Assembly (NCBI RefSeq): GCF_024281235.1
Contig: NZ_JAHWXY010000002.1
Location: 558,001 to 622,000 of the forward strand
From: Shinella daejeonensis
Lineage (GTDB): Bacteria; Pseudomonadota; Alphaproteobacteria; Rhizobiales; Rhizobiaceae
Direction: 5' to 3'
DNA length: 64,000 bases
Below the pieces are notes generated by a model. It had not been told where the DNA came from. It ran no database searches and saw nothing but the letters and a program-made list of their open reading frames with translations. A program made the translations under genes and the position numbers. This document shows positions 43,690 to 53,216 of this stretch, one piece after another (position 1 is the stretch's first letter; each line of letters opens with the position of its first letter).

Positions 43690-45609
43690 ATGAGAATCCA
43701 TCTGGCAGGCGCATCGCTGCTCACCATCGCAATCTGTTCGCCCGCGCTGGCGCAGGACCGGCCGGCGGCCGCCGAACCGACAGATCTCGACGCCATCGTG
43801 ATCACCGACGGGCTCACCTCCGTCGATCTCAGGAAATCCGGCCGCGCCGTCACCGTCATCACCGGGGAACAGATCGAGAAGAACCATATCCGCTACGTGG
43901 CGGACGCGCTTCGGCTCGTTCCCGGCTTTGCCGTATCGCGCATGGGATCCTATGGCGGGCTAAGCCAGGTGCGCGTCCGCGGCGCGGAGGGCAATCATGT
44001 GCTCGTGGTGATCGACGGCGTCGAGGTCAACGACAACGGCACCGGCGAATTCGACTTCTCCAGCCTGATCGCCGACGATATCGAGCGCATCGAGATCCTG
44101 CGCGGCCCGCAAAGCACCTTCTGGGGCGCCAACGCCATGGCCGGCGTCATCAACATCGTCACGAAACGGGGCGAGCGCGACAGCGCCACCTCCACCGCCC
44201 GGACGGAAACCGGCACCGACGGCACATGGCTGGGCGCATTGTCCACCCGGGGCGGCGGCGAGACTTACGATTATGCGCTATCCGGCACCTTCCGGCGCTC
44301 CAGCGGCTTCAACATCGCCAATATCGGCAGGGAAGACGATGGCGACCGCAACGCGACGCTGAACGGCAAGTTCACCGTCGACATTTCGCCTGACACGACG
44401 ATCGACGGCACGCTGCGCTATGTGAACCGCCGTGGCGACACGGACCCGCAGGACTTCGACACCGCCATGGCCTTCGATGCGGCCGACTATATCAAGACGC
44501 GCGAACTGTTCGGCTCGTTGGGCCTGACGAATACCGCTCTCGACGGCGCGCTAACCCAGAAGGCCCGGATCTCCGCCAACGACATCCACCGGTTTAACCA
44601 TTCCGGCCTGTTCGGCGATTCCTGGGACGACGGCAATCGCTACAACGCGACCTATCAGGCATCCTATCGCTTCGACGATCTCGAAAACCAGGTGCATCAA
44701 CTGACCGCCGGCTACGAATGGCAGCGCGAGACATTCTCGCCCTCGCACCTGAACGAAACCTTCAGCCGCCGGGCGCATTCGCTGGTTGGCGAATATCGCG
44801 GCGAATTCCTCGACCAGTTCTACCTGAACGGCGGCCTGCGGCAGGACTGGAACGACGCCTTCGCCAATGCCGCGACCTGGACCGTCAGCGGCGCCTGGCA
44901 GATACCGGGCGCGCACACACGGCTTCATGCCTCTATCGGCACGGCCGTCACCAATCCGACCTTCTACGAGCAGTTCGGCTACTTCCCCGGCGCCTTCATC
45001 GGCAATCCGAACCTGCGGCCGGAGGAAAGCCGTGGCTGGGATATCGGCGTGGAGCAGCGCTTCTTCGACGGCGAGCTTATCGTCGACGTCACCTATTTCA
45101 ATCAGAACCTGAAGAGCGAGATCGCCACGGTCTCCGACGCGAATTTCAACACCACGGCCGTCAATCTCGATGGAACCAGCAAGCGGCAGGGTGTCGAGGT
45201 GGCGGCGACGGTCGATTTCTTCAACGGCTTCACCGCCACCGCCGCCTATACCTATACCGATGCGAGCGAGCAAAGCACGGCCGGCGGGCCGCGTCAGGCG
45301 GAGGTTCGCCGCCCCCGGCACGCCGGGTCGGTCAACGCCGCCTATGTCTTCGACGAGGGCCGGGCGCGCGTCTTCGCCGAGGCGATCTTCAACGGCAAGA
45401 TGGAAGACGCGGTCTTCGCGACGCTGCTGCCGCCGCGCGTGCCGCTTGCGGGCTATACGGTGGTCAATATCGGCGGTAGCTACAAGCTCAACGAAACCGT
45501 CGAGATCTTCGGTCGGATCGACAATCTGTTCGATCGCGACTATCAGGAGGTCTATGGCTATAATGCACCGGGCCTTGCGGCCTTCGCCGGCGTGAAAGCG
45601 ACCTTCTGA
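43690..45609 (+). CDS. btuB: TonB-dependent cobalamin/corrinoid outer-membrane receptor
   Basis: A 639-residue outer-membrane receptor. ATG at 43690 follows GGGAG and starts a signal peptide (RIHLAGASLLTIAICSPALAQ). A TonB-box-like LDAIVIT precedes the plug domain (VITGEQIEKNHIRYVADALR, QVRVRGAEGNHVLVVIDGVEVND, RIEILRGPQSTFWGANAMAG), and a 22-strand-type barrel follows, ending in an aromatic Phe (GVKATF). Upstream riboswitch control and downstream btuFCD make corrinoid uptake the clear role. Length is close to that of E. coli BtuB. Confidence 0.93.
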   Translation: MRIHLAGASLLTIAICSPALAQDRPAAAEPTDLDAIVITDGLTSVDLRKSGRAVTVITGEQIEKNHIRYVADALRLVPGFAVSRMGSYGGLSQVRVRGAEGNHVLVVIDGVEVNDNGTGEFDFSSLIADDIERIEILRGPQSTFWGANAMAGVINIVTKRGERDSATSTARTETGTDGTWLGALSTRGGGETYDYALSGTFRRSSGFNIANIGREDDGDRNATLNGKFTVDISPDTTIDGTLRYVNRRGDTDPQDFDTAMAFDAADYIKTRELFGSLGLTNTALDGALTQKARISANDIHRFNHSGLFGDSWDDGNRYNATYQASYRFDDLENQVHQLTAGYEWQRETFSPSHLNETFSRRAHSLVGEYRGEFLDQFYLNGGLRQDWNDAFANAATWTVSGAWQIPGAHTRLHASIGTAVTNPTFYEQFGYFPGAFIGNPNLRPEESRGWDIGVEQRFFDGELIVDVTYFNQNLKSEIATVSDANFNTTAVNLDGTSKRQGVEVAATVDFFNGFTATAAYTYTDASEQSTAGGPRQAEVRRPRHAGSVNAAYVFDEGRARVFAEAIFNGKMEDAVFATLLPPRVPLAGYTVVNIGGSYKLNETVEIFGRIDNLFDRDYQEVYGYNAPGLAAFAGVKATF

Positions 45610-46478
45610 TGATCGGTAGACGTTGGTATGTGGCGATCCTCGCCGGCCTCTTCCTGTGGCCGGCGACAGCGCGCCCGGCCGACGTCACCCCCCGCCGCGT
45701 GGTGTCGATGAACGTCTGCACCGATCAGCTGGCCATGCTGGTGGCCAGACCGGGCCAGCTCCATTCGGTCTCCTATCTCGCCAGCGATCCCGAATCCTCC
45801 GCAATGGTGCGCGAAGCGGCGGCCTATGTGCCCAATCACGCATTGGCCGAAGAGATCTTCCTGATGAAGCCGGACCTGATCCTGACCGGCGCCTATACGA
45901 CGCGAACCACGGTCTCGCTCCTGCGCCGGCTCGGTTTCCGGGTGGAAGAATTCCAGCCGGAAACATCCTTTAACGACGTTCGCGCCAATATACGGCGAAT
46001 GGGCGACGTGCTCGCAAACCCGCAACGGGCAAGCGAACTGGTCGCCGCCATGGACGGGGAGATCGCCGCGCTCAAAGGGCAAAAGCCCCTCCCCTTGCGA
46101 ACCGCGCTCTATTTCGCCAACAGCTATACCTCGGGTGCGGGTACGCTGGTCTCCGAGGTGGTGGACCTTGCCGGCCTCGTGAACATCGCCGATGGGCTTG
46201 GGCTTGCGGGAACGGCGCGCCTGCCGCTGGAACTGCTGATCCTTTCCCGCCCCGAGCTCCTTGCCGGGGTACGGCCGCGCCAGGAAAAGCCCGCACTTGC
46301 CGGGCAGAATTTCGACCATCCCGCCTATCGGGCGCTGCTTTCCAAAGTCGCGGCGGCGCCGCTCGAAGACCGGCTGACGGTCTGCGGCGGGCCGTTCACC
46401 GTCGAGGCTGCGCGGGTGTTGCAGAACAGGGCGTTGCAGGACAGGACGCATCCGGCCGACGGGACGACGCTGCAATGA
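45609..46478 (+). CDS. btuF: Corrinoid ABC transporter periplasmic binding protein
   Basis: A 289-residue binding protein of the BtuF/FhuD fold. It has a signal peptide (MIGRRWYVAILAGLFLWPAT, then ARPA) and the family pattern PRRVVSMNVCTDQLAMLV, AEEIFLMKPDLILTG. The ATG overlaps the btuB stop by one base (TGATG) and the gene overlaps btuC by 4 bp. It carries corrinoids from BtuB to BtuC. Confidence 0.88.
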   Translation: MIGRRWYVAILAGLFLWPATARPADVTPRRVVSMNVCTDQLAMLVARPGQLHSVSYLASDPESSAMVREAAAYVPNHALAEEIFLMKPDLILTGAYTTRTTVSLLRRLGFRVEEFQPETSFNDVRANIRRMGDVLANPQRASELVAAMDGEIAALKGQKPLPLRTALYFANSYTSGAGTLVSEVVDLAGLVNIADGLGLAGTARLPLELLILSRPELLAGVRPRQEKPALAGQNFDHPAYRALLSKVAAAPLEDRLTVCGGPFTVEAARVLQNRALQDRTHPADGTTLQ

Positions 46479-47473
46479 CCGCCTCCCGCTTCCGCGCGAC
46501 AGTCGTCCTGCTTTGCTGCGTAACCCTTCTGCTGTTCCATTTTTCGCTCGTCATCGGGCCGGCCGGCATGGGGACCGGCGAAAGCCTGCGGGCGCTTCTG
46601 GGCGGCGGGAAGGAATTGCAGGTGCTGGTGATGCAGGAAATCCGGCTGCCCCGCGCACTCCTCGGCCTTGTCGTGGGCGCAACGCTCGGCCTTTCGGGAG
46701 GCGCGCTCCAGGGATTCCTGCGCAATCCGCTGGCCGAACCGGGGCTGATCGGCATCAGCGCATCGGCCTCGCTCGGCGCGGTCATCGCCATCTACACCGG
46801 GCTTTCCGCCCTCTTCGCTCTTGCCCTGCCGCTGCTCGCCCTCGTCGGCGCGATGCTCGCCGTCATCGTCCTGCGGGCGATGGCCGGTCCCGACGGACGG
46901 CCGCTGGCGGTCATCCTGACCGGGGTCGCCATCTCCAGCTTCGCCGCGGCGATGACATCGCTGGTGCTGAACCTGTCTCCCAATCCCTTCGCCGCGACGG
47001 AAATCGTGTTCTGGATGCTCGGCTCGCTGACCGATCGCTCGATGACCCATGTCTGGCTGATATTGCCCTTCACGCTCATCGGCTGGTTCATGCTGTTCCG
47101 GCTCGGCCGCGCGCTCGACGCGCTTTCGCTCGGACCGGACGCCGCCGCCAGCATGGGCATCGACATGCGCCACGCGCAGCGTCTCGTCATTCTCGGCACG
47201 GCCCTGTCCGTGGGCGCGGCCACCGCCGTCACCGGCGCGATCGGCTTCATCGGCCTCGTCGTGCCGCATGTGCTGCGGCCCTTCGTGGGCGCCCAACCTT
47301 CGAGACTCCTTCCGGCCAGCGCGCTCGGCGGCGCATCGCTTCTGCTGGCCGCCGATATTCTGGTTCGCGTCGTCGCGCCTGAGCGGGACCTGAAGCTGGG
47401 CGTCGTGACCGCCATCGTCGGCGCGCCGTTCTTCCTGTGGCTTGTCTGGTCGTACAGGAGGACAGCGCTATGA
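46475..47473 (+). CDS. btuC: Corrinoid ABC transporter permease, FecCD family
   Basis: A 332-residue inner-membrane permease with about ten hydrophobic segments and the FecCD motifs LPRALLGLVVGATLGLSGGALQG (by its ends), RNPLAEPGLIGISASASLG, and TGAIGFIGLVVPHVLRP. It overlaps btuF and btuD by 4 bp each. It probably works as a homodimer with BtuD. Confidence 0.92.
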   Translation: MTASRFRATVVLLCCVTLLLFHFSLVIGPAGMGTGESLRALLGGGKELQVLVMQEIRLPRALLGLVVGATLGLSGGALQGFLRNPLAEPGLIGISASASLGAVIAIYTGLSALFALALPLLALVGAMLAVIVLRAMAGPDGRPLAVILTGVAISSFAAAMTSLVLNLSPNPFAATEIVFWMLGSLTDRSMTHVWLILPFTLIGWFMLFRLGRALDALSLGPDAAASMGIDMRHAQRLVILGTALSVGAATAVTGAIGFIGLVVPHVLRPFVGAQPSRLLPASALGGASLLLAADILVRVVAPERDLKLGVVTAIVGAPFFLWLVWSYRRTAL

Positions 47474-48261
47474 GCCGCCTCTCGATCGACGGCATATCGG
47501 CGCGCCTTTCCGGCAGGCCGGTGCTGAAAAACGTTTCGCTTGCGGTGGGAAGCGGCACGTTTCTAGGCCTCGCCGGGCCGAACGGCGCGGGAAAATCGAC
47601 GCTCCTGCGGGCCTGCCTCGGCCTCATTCCGGCAGAGGGCGCCATTCATCTCGACACTGTCGATCTCACCGCGCTCCGTCCCTTCGAGCGCGCGCGCTAC
47701 CTTTCCTATCTGCCGCAGGAGCGGGAAACCGCCTGGTCGATGAGCGTCGAGGCGGTGGTGGCGCTCGGCCGCCTGCCGCATCAGGGCCGTTTCCCGATGA
47801 TGACCGGCGCAGATCACGCCGCCGTGGAAGCGGTTCTCGCCCGGATGGATCTCCTGCCCCATCGCACCCGCGCCGTCACCGGGCTTTCCGGCGGAGAGCG
47901 GGCGCGCGTGCTCATCGCCCGGGCGCTCGCACAGGAGACGCCCGTGCTTCTCGCCGACGAGCCGCTCGCCGGCCTCGATCCGCAGCACCAGATCGCACTC
48001 ATGCGCCTGTTCCGGGAACTGGCCGGGGAAGGCCGGATCGTCATCGCCTCGATGCACGACCTCACCCTTGCCGCCCGCTGGTGCGATCGTCTCCTGCTGC
48101 TTCGCGATGGCCGCGCCTTCGCCGAGGGCGCGCCGGCAACCGTTCTGACAGAAAGCACCCTGCGCGACGTCTACAACATCGAGGCCCATATCGGGGAGGC
48201 CGCAGGCAGAATGATCGTGCAGCCGCTCGACATCGCGCGAAAGACCGAAGACCACTCCTGA
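47470..48261 (+). CDS. btuD: Corrinoid ABC transporter ATPase
   Basis: A 263-residue FecE/BtuD-like ATPase: Walker A GPNGAGKST, Q-loop YLPQERETAWSMSV, signature LSGGERARVLIARAL, Walker B VLLADEPLAGLDPQ, and the switch His in ASMHDLTLAARWCD. The ATG at 47470 overlaps the btuC stop (ATGA). It is the last gene of the riboswitch operon; a 125-bp gap separates it from the convergent histidine kinase gene. Confidence 0.92.
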   Translation: MSRLSIDGISARLSGRPVLKNVSLAVGSGTFLGLAGPNGAGKSTLLRACLGLIPAEGAIHLDTVDLTALRPFERARYLSYLPQERETAWSMSVEAVVALGRLPHQGRFPMMTGADHAAVEAVLARMDLLPHRTRAVTGLSGGERARVLIARALAQETPVLLADEPLAGLDPQHQIALMRLFRELAGEGRIVIASMHDLTLAARWCDRLLLLRDGRAFAEGAPATVLTESTLRDVYNIEAHIGEAAGRMIVQPLDIARKTEDHS

Positions 48262-48386
48262 TCTGCCGGAGACCTCGTTCTTCCCTTCGCACCCGCTGGG
48301 CGCGCCCTTTATCTCGTCAAGGACGGGCGAGGACACTCCTTATCGCATCCCCTGATCGCAAGTAAGGCGCACAGACGGACAGCGCA

Positions 48387-49757
48387 CTATCGCACGGCGA
48401 CCGGAAGGGCGAGGGAAACACAGAAACCATCGTCCTTTTTCCGGAACGCGAGTTCGCCGCCGAGCCGGGCGAGAGCCATTCGAACGATGGAAAGGCCAAG
48501 ACCGCTTCCCTGACCGCCCGCCGTGCTCCCCCGGTAGAACCGCTCGAGTATCCTTGTCTCCTCCGCACCGTCGAAGCCGGCCCCGCGATCGGTGATATCG
48601 ATCGACAGGACGCCGGCCCGTTCGGCGGCGGAAAGTTCGACCTGCGAATTCCGCGGGGCATATTGAACGGCGTTCTCCAGGATATTGCGCAACGCGAGAC
48701 GCATCAGGTTCCTGTCGAAGGCGCAATTCGTCAGCGTGTCGGGAATTCGCGCCAGGATCTCGATTTCCCGTGACTGGCGTGCCGCTTCCAGTTCACCCGT
48801 AATTTCGGCCACCATTTCGCGCAAGTCGACAGGTTCGGCGGCACGCACCGTCTCGACAGAGTCGACGGTCGCCATGTCTATGAGCTGGCGGACCAATCGT
48901 CCCGTCCTGTCGACACTGGTCGATATCTGGGACAGCGCCCGGTCCCGCACCGCGTCGCTGTCGCTCCGCAAGGCGATCTGAGCCTGCGCCTTGAGGCCGG
49001 CAAGCGGGGTCTTCAGTTCATGCGCGGCATAGGCGACGAAGGTCTTTTCCCGGTCCCTTGCCTCGCGCACACGCCGGAAAAGCGAATTGAGAGAGGCGAG
49101 CAGCGGCCGCACTTCACGCGGCGCGCGCTCGTCCTCGACAGAATGAAGCTCATCGGCCGAGCGGCGCGAAAGCGTGACGGCAAGCACATCGAGCGGCGCC
49201 AGCCCCCTGCCGACGCTGAGCCAGATAAATGCCGCGAGAAGCGGCAATATCGCAATGGCGGGCAGCAACTGACCCTTGATCACGTCGCCGATCAGCCGCT
49301 CGCGCATCTCCAGGCTATCGCCGACCAGCACCCGCACGCCGAGCGCCGGATTGACGACGGCATAGACGCGCCAGCGCTCGCCATCGACCTCGGTATTGGA
49401 AAACCCCTCCTGATGCCCGGCGAGCAACGTGGCGGGCGCGCTTTCCGAACGGCTGACAAGCTGCCCCTGCAACGACCATATCTGGCAGGAAAGATGCCGG
49501 TTGTAATCGCCCTCGGGCACGGTGAACGCCGCCGCCGCATCGCTGGTTCTGGAGGCGTCGACCGCTGCGGCCACGTCGATGTGATGATCGCCGATCAGCG
49601 AACTGACCATGCGCGCGGCCTCGGTAAGGCGCGCATCGAGAACGCGCTCCACCTGATGCTGGGTTCTCAGATAGGTCCAGGAAACCGCAAACAGCCACAC
49701 CGCGCCGGTGGTGGCGAGAAGGATCAGGAAGAGACGCAGCCGCATCGAGCGCATCAC
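48387..49757 (-). CDS. Sensor histidine kinase, QseC/PmrB-like
   Basis: A 456-residue membrane kinase. A membrane segment (LRLFLILLATTGAVWLFAVS) is followed by a periplasmic domain of about 125 residues, a second segment (LLPAIAILPLLAAFIWLSVG) and HAMP-like linker, then the H-box FVAYAAHELKTPLAGLKAQ, N-box LRNILENAVQYAP, and G-boxes DRGAGF and GSGLGLSIV. It overlaps its response regulator gene by 4 bp. The periplasmic stimulus is unknown; the divergent thiol-redox operon suggests envelope or metal stress. Confidence 0.9.
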   Translation of the reverse strand: MMRSMRLRLFLILLATTGAVWLFAVSWTYLRTQHQVERVLDARLTEAARMVSSLIGDHHIDVAAAVDASRTSDAAAAFTVPEGDYNRHLSCQIWSLQGQLVSRSESAPATLLAGHQEGFSNTEVDGERWRVYAVVNPALGVRVLVGDSLEMRERLIGDVIKGQLLPAIAILPLLAAFIWLSVGRGLAPLDVLAVTLSRRSADELHSVEDERAPREVRPLLASLNSLFRRVREARDREKTFVAYAAHELKTPLAGLKAQAQIALRSDSDAVRDRALSQISTSVDRTGRLVRQLIDMATVDSVETVRAAEPVDLREMVAEITGELEAARQSREIEILARIPDTLTNCAFDRNLMRLALRNILENAVQYAPRNSQVELSAAERAGVLSIDITDRGAGFDGAEETRILERFYRGSTAGGQGSGLGLSIVRMALARLGGELAFRKKDDGFCVSLALPVAVR

Positions 49758-50413
49758 GGCCTCCCCAGACGGTAGCCCACGCCCCGGACCGTTTCTATCG
49801 CACCCGCGCCGAGTTTGGCGCGAAGCTTGTGCACATGGACCTCGATCGTATTGCTTTCGACATCTTCCTGCCAGCCGTAGAGGCGCTGCTCCAGGGCTTG
49901 CTTGGAATGGATGGCGGAGGGATTTTCCATCAGGGCCTGCAAGATGGAGAACTCGCGCCGCGACAGGCCGATCGTGCAGCCCTGCTTCTCGACGGTCATG
50001 CTGGCCGGATCGAGACTGACGTCGCCGAAACGCAACTGCGCGCTGGCGCGTCCCGCCGCGCGGCGCGTGATGGCGCGCAGCCGGGCTGCGACTTCGTCTA
50101 GGTCGAACGGCTTTCCGAGGTAATCGTCCGCGCCGGCATCCAGCCCGTCGATCCGGTCGGACACATCGTCCTTGGCCGTCAGCAGAAGGACGGGCGTGCG
50201 GTTTTCCGCACGCCGCATGGTCTTCAGGACATCGAGCCCCGAACCATCCGGCAGCATCCGGTCGAGAACGACGGCGTCGAACCGGTCGACAGCGAGCGCC
50301 TCCGATGCATCGGCGACCGTGGAAACCGTATCGATCGAGAAACCCGCAAGGCCGAGCCCGACCTTCAGGCCGTCGCGCAGAATGTCGTCATCCTCGACCA
50401 CCAGAATTCGCAT
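49754..50413 (-). CDS. Response regulator, OmpR family, QseB/PmrA-like
   Basis: A 219-residue regulator with receiver domain (acidic pocket EDDD at 7-10, phospho-Asp51 in VLDRMLPDGSG, Lys102 region GKPFDLDE) and an OmpR-type winged helix (LSRREFSILQALMENPSA, VESNTIEVHVHKLRAKLG, TVRGVGYRLGRP). The EVHVHKLRAKLG recognition helix is that of the QseB/PmrA branch, whose binding site is CTTAAG-N5-CTTAAG; such a site lies 48 bp upstream of this gene. Confidence 0.92.
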   Translation of the reverse strand: MRILVVEDDDILRDGLKVGLGLAGFSIDTVSTVADASEALAVDRFDAVVLDRMLPDGSGLDVLKTMRRAENRTPVLLLTAKDDVSDRIDGLDAGADDYLGKPFDLDEVAARLRAITRRAAGRASAQLRFGDVSLDPASMTVEKQGCTIGLSRREFSILQALMENPSAIHSKQALEQRLYGWQEDVESNTIEVHVHKLRAKLGAGAIETVRGVGYRLGRP

Positions 50414-50460
50414 GATGGCGTCTCCGTAAGTGCTTGTCCCGGTTCCAATGGGCCGGACGC

Positions 50461-50477
50461 CTTAAGGCTGCCTTAAG
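50461..50477. promoter_or_regulatory. PmrA/QseB-type tandem box CTTAAG-N5-CTTAAG
   Basis: Two identical CTTAAG half-sites (50461-50466 and 50472-50477) are separated by GCTGC, so they repeat every 11 bp on one face of the helix. This is the binding pattern known for PmrA/BasR and QseB response regulators. It lies between the divergent two-component operon and dsbD, so the regulator probably controls itself and the thiol-redox operon. Confidence 0.65.
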
Positions 50478-50526
50478 GTGCAGGCCCGATTTCCGCGCCA
50501 TGAAACAGGAAACAAGGAAACCCGGC

Positions 50527-52371
50527 ATGCGGTGGACCCACCTCCTGGCGATGCTTTTCGCCTTTCTCATGACGGCGGTCCTGCCGCTCCACGCGATGGA
50601 AAGGCCGCTGCCGATGGAGGAGGCCTTCATGCCGTCCCTTCAGCGCGATGCGCAAGACCGCGTCGTCGTGCGGTGGCGGATCGCGCCCGGCTATTATCTC
50701 TATCGCGATTATCTTTCCGCCAGAAGCCCGGATGGTGCCTCCCTGCCGCTTGAAACCCCGGCCGGAACGATGAAGGACGATCCCGGATTCGGTCAGACCG
50801 AGGTTTATTATGCCTCCGCTTCCGCCTCCATCGAAAACGCCCCGCCGGTCGTGGAACTGACCTATCAGGGTTGTCAGGACGGCGGCCTGTGCTATCCGCC
50901 GGTCACCAGACATCTCGACACGGCCGCGCTCACGCTCATCGACGACGAGGCGGGCTCCGGTTTCCAGATGCCGCAACCACAGGGTCCCGCACAGGCAGCC
51001 GCAGACGTTGCCGGCGGCTGGACGATGGCGGCTGCGGAAAGCGCGCCGGCTCTGTCCATTGAAGACGTACAGACGGAAGTCGACAGGCTGCTTGCAAATG
51101 GCGGCCTGCTGCTGACGCTTGCCGGCTTTCTCGGCTTCGGCCTGCTTCTCGCCTTCACCCCTTGCGTCTTCCCGATGTATCCGGTGGTCGCGGCCATGCT
51201 GGCGAGGGAGGGCGAAAGCCTGACCGCACGGCGCGGCTTCATGCTTGCCGCGGCCTATGTGCTGGCGCTCGCCACGGCGTTCGGACTTTTCGGCGTGGCC
51301 GCCGCCTGGACCGGGCAGAACCTGCAACTCGTCCTGCAATCGCAATGGACCCTGGCCGTCATGGCCGGTCTTTTCGTCCTGCTCGCATTGTCGAATTTCG
51401 GCCTGTTCGAGATCCGCCTGCCGGCAGCGGCCGGCCGTATCCTCGCACCGGCCTCACGCCGGGGCGGGTCTCTCGGCGGCGCTTTGCTGCTCGGCTTTTC
51501 CTCCGCCCTCATCATCGGACCCTGCGTGACGGCGCCCCTTGCCGGCGCGCTGCTCTATATCGCCCGCACGGGCGACGTGGCGGTCGGGGCGATGACGCTC
51601 TTTGCTCTCGGCCTCGGCAAGGGCATTCCGCTCATCGTCATGGCAAGCCTCGGCGCAACGGCGCTGCCACGCGCCGGCGCGTGGATGGAGAAGGTGCGCC
51701 AGGTCTTCGGGTTCCTTTTCCTCGCCACCGCGCTCTGGCTTGCCGCGCCGCTGCTTCCGGAGCGCTACGCGGTGCTTTTCTGGGCGCTGCTCGCCATCGG
51801 CTTCGGCATTTTCGCCGGCGTTTTCGAGCGCCGGGAAACACCGGGCCGGGCTGCCTTCCTCACCCGGTCAGCCGCATTCGTGTCGCTTGTGTGGGGCGTC
51901 CTGCTGATGATCGGCTTCAGCCTCGGTGCAACCGACCCGCTGGAGCCCCTTTCGCCGCTGCGCGGCACGATGACGGCTTCATCCGGTGCGGCGGCGATCG
52001 ACAAGGCGGATTTTCCGGATATACAGTCGATGGACGCCCTTGCCGACTACCTTAGCGCCGCAGAACCCGACGAGACGACCATGCTCTACGTGACCGCCGA
52101 CTGGTGCGTCACCTGCCGGACCATCGAGCGATCGGTCTTCACCGATCCTGACGTGACGACGACGCTTCAGGGCATGCGGCTTGCGAAGATCGACCTGACC
52201 GCCATCGACGCCGGCAAACGGCAGCTGATCGAACGCCTCGCCGTGATGGGACCGCCGACCGTGCTGTTTCTCGACGGGCGCAGGCAGGAGCCGGCCGGCA
52301 CGCGCCTGGTCGGAGACATCCGCGCCGCGACCCTTTCCGGGGCCGCGAAAGCCGCGATGGCTGGCTCGTGA
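50527..52371 (+). CDS. dsbD: Thiol:disulfide interchange protein DsbD
   Basis: A 614-residue three-domain DsbD. A signal peptide (RWTHLLAMLFAFLMTAVLPLHA) precedes the N-terminal immunoglobulin-like domain with YQGCQDGGLCYPP (two redox Cys). The eight-helix membrane domain has the Cys pair in FTPCVFPMYPVV and IGPCVTAPLAGALL, and the C-terminal thioredoxin domain has ADWCVTCRTIE. It moves electrons from cytoplasmic thioredoxin to periplasmic partners. ATG at 50527 has AAGGAAA upstream; another ATG lies at 50500. It overlaps the next gene. Confidence 0.9.
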   Translation: MRWTHLLAMLFAFLMTAVLPLHAMERPLPMEEAFMPSLQRDAQDRVVVRWRIAPGYYLYRDYLSARSPDGASLPLETPAGTMKDDPGFGQTEVYYASASASIENAPPVVELTYQGCQDGGLCYPPVTRHLDTAALTLIDDEAGSGFQMPQPQGPAQAAADVAGGWTMAAAESAPALSIEDVQTEVDRLLANGGLLLTLAGFLGFGLLLAFTPCVFPMYPVVAAMLAREGESLTARRGFMLAAAYVLALATAFGLFGVAAAWTGQNLQLVLQSQWTLAVMAGLFVLLALSNFGLFEIRLPAAAGRILAPASRRGGSLGGALLLGFSSALIIGPCVTAPLAGALLYIARTGDVAVGAMTLFALGLGKGIPLIVMASLGATALPRAGAWMEKVRQVFGFLFLATALWLAAPLLPERYAVLFWALLAIGFGIFAGVFERRETPGRAAFLTRSAAFVSLVWGVLLMIGFSLGATDPLEPLSPLRGTMTASSGAAAIDKADFPDIQSMDALADYLSAAEPDETTMLYVTADWCVTCRTIERSVFTDPDVTTTLQGMRLAKIDLTAIDAGKRQLIERLAVMGPPTVLFLDGRRQEPAGTRLVGDIRAATLSGAAKAAMAGS

Positions 52372-53216
52372 TGAACGCCGTCGCCATCGGGCCTTTTGCA
52401 TTCGCATCCGACCGTTTCGCCGCGATCGTCGGCATCCTCGTGTTCATGATCGCCGCATCCGTCCTGTCGGCGCGCGTGGACCGTCGCCTCGGTTCCTGGT
52501 CGATGACGGCCCTGCTCGCCGGTATCGCGATGGCCCGGGCGGTGCATGTCCTTCGGCATATCGACAGTTTCGCCGACGCTCCCGCACGGATCATCGCCTT
52601 CTGGCAGGGCGGGTTCTCCCCGATCGGCGGCGCGATCGGCGTGGTCGCGGCGAGCCTCTGGATTTTCCGTCGCTCGCCCGTGGTCCTGCCCTGGTCGGCG
52701 GCATCGCTGGCGGCCGGCCTTTTCGCCTGGACGGCGACAGCCACGCTGACGGGCGGCGGCGCCGCGCCACCGGCGCCCGCGCAATCCTTCGCCACGATGG
52801 GAAGCGAACGGACCGTCGCCATCGCCGACAGGAACGGCCGTCCCGCCGTCCTCAATCTCTGGGCGAGCTGGTGCCCGCCCTGCCGCCGTGAAATGCCGAT
52901 GATGGTGGAACTCGCGCAGGAAAACCCGCAGGTCGACTTCCTTTTCGCCAATCAGGGGGAAAGCCTGGAGGCGATCGACGCCTATCTTCGCCAGTCCGGG
53001 CTGGAAATCCCGACCGTCCTGCGCGATCCCTTCGCCGACCTTTCCCGCCACTATGCCGCCCCCGGCCTGCCGGCGACCCTTTTCATCAATCCCGACGGCT
53101 CGCTTTCGACCTCGCATCTCGGCGAGATTTCCAAGGAAGCGCTGTCGCAAGCCATCGACCGATTTCCACACCCGCAGGAAAGCCGCCCCGAGCGGACGAC
53201 GCAAGGAGAACCCTGA
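52371..53216 (+). CDS. Membrane-anchored TlpA-like thioredoxin (ScsD-like)
   Basis: A 281-residue protein with four hydrophobic segments in the first 130 residues (for example FAAIVGILVFMIAASVLSAR and VVLPWSAASLAAGLFAWTAT) and a periplasmic thioredoxin-fold domain with LWASWCPPCRREMPMM and the cis-Pro loop GLPATLFINPDG. The N-terminal multi-helix part is unusual for TlpA and resembles the prolipoprotein diacylglyceryl transferase-like membrane region sometimes fused to it. The ATG overlaps the dsbD stop by one base. It is a likely acceptor of DsbD electrons. Confidence 0.83.
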   Translation: MNAVAIGPFAFASDRFAAIVGILVFMIAASVLSARVDRRLGSWSMTALLAGIAMARAVHVLRHIDSFADAPARIIAFWQGGFSPIGGAIGVVAASLWIFRRSPVVLPWSAASLAAGLFAWTATATLTGGGAAPPAPAQSFATMGSERTVAIADRNGRPAVLNLWASWCPPCRREMPMMVELAQENPQVDFLFANQGESLEAIDAYLRQSGLEIPTVLRDPFADLSRHYAAPGLPATLFINPDGSLSTSHLGEISKEALSQAIDRFPHPQESRPERTTQGEP

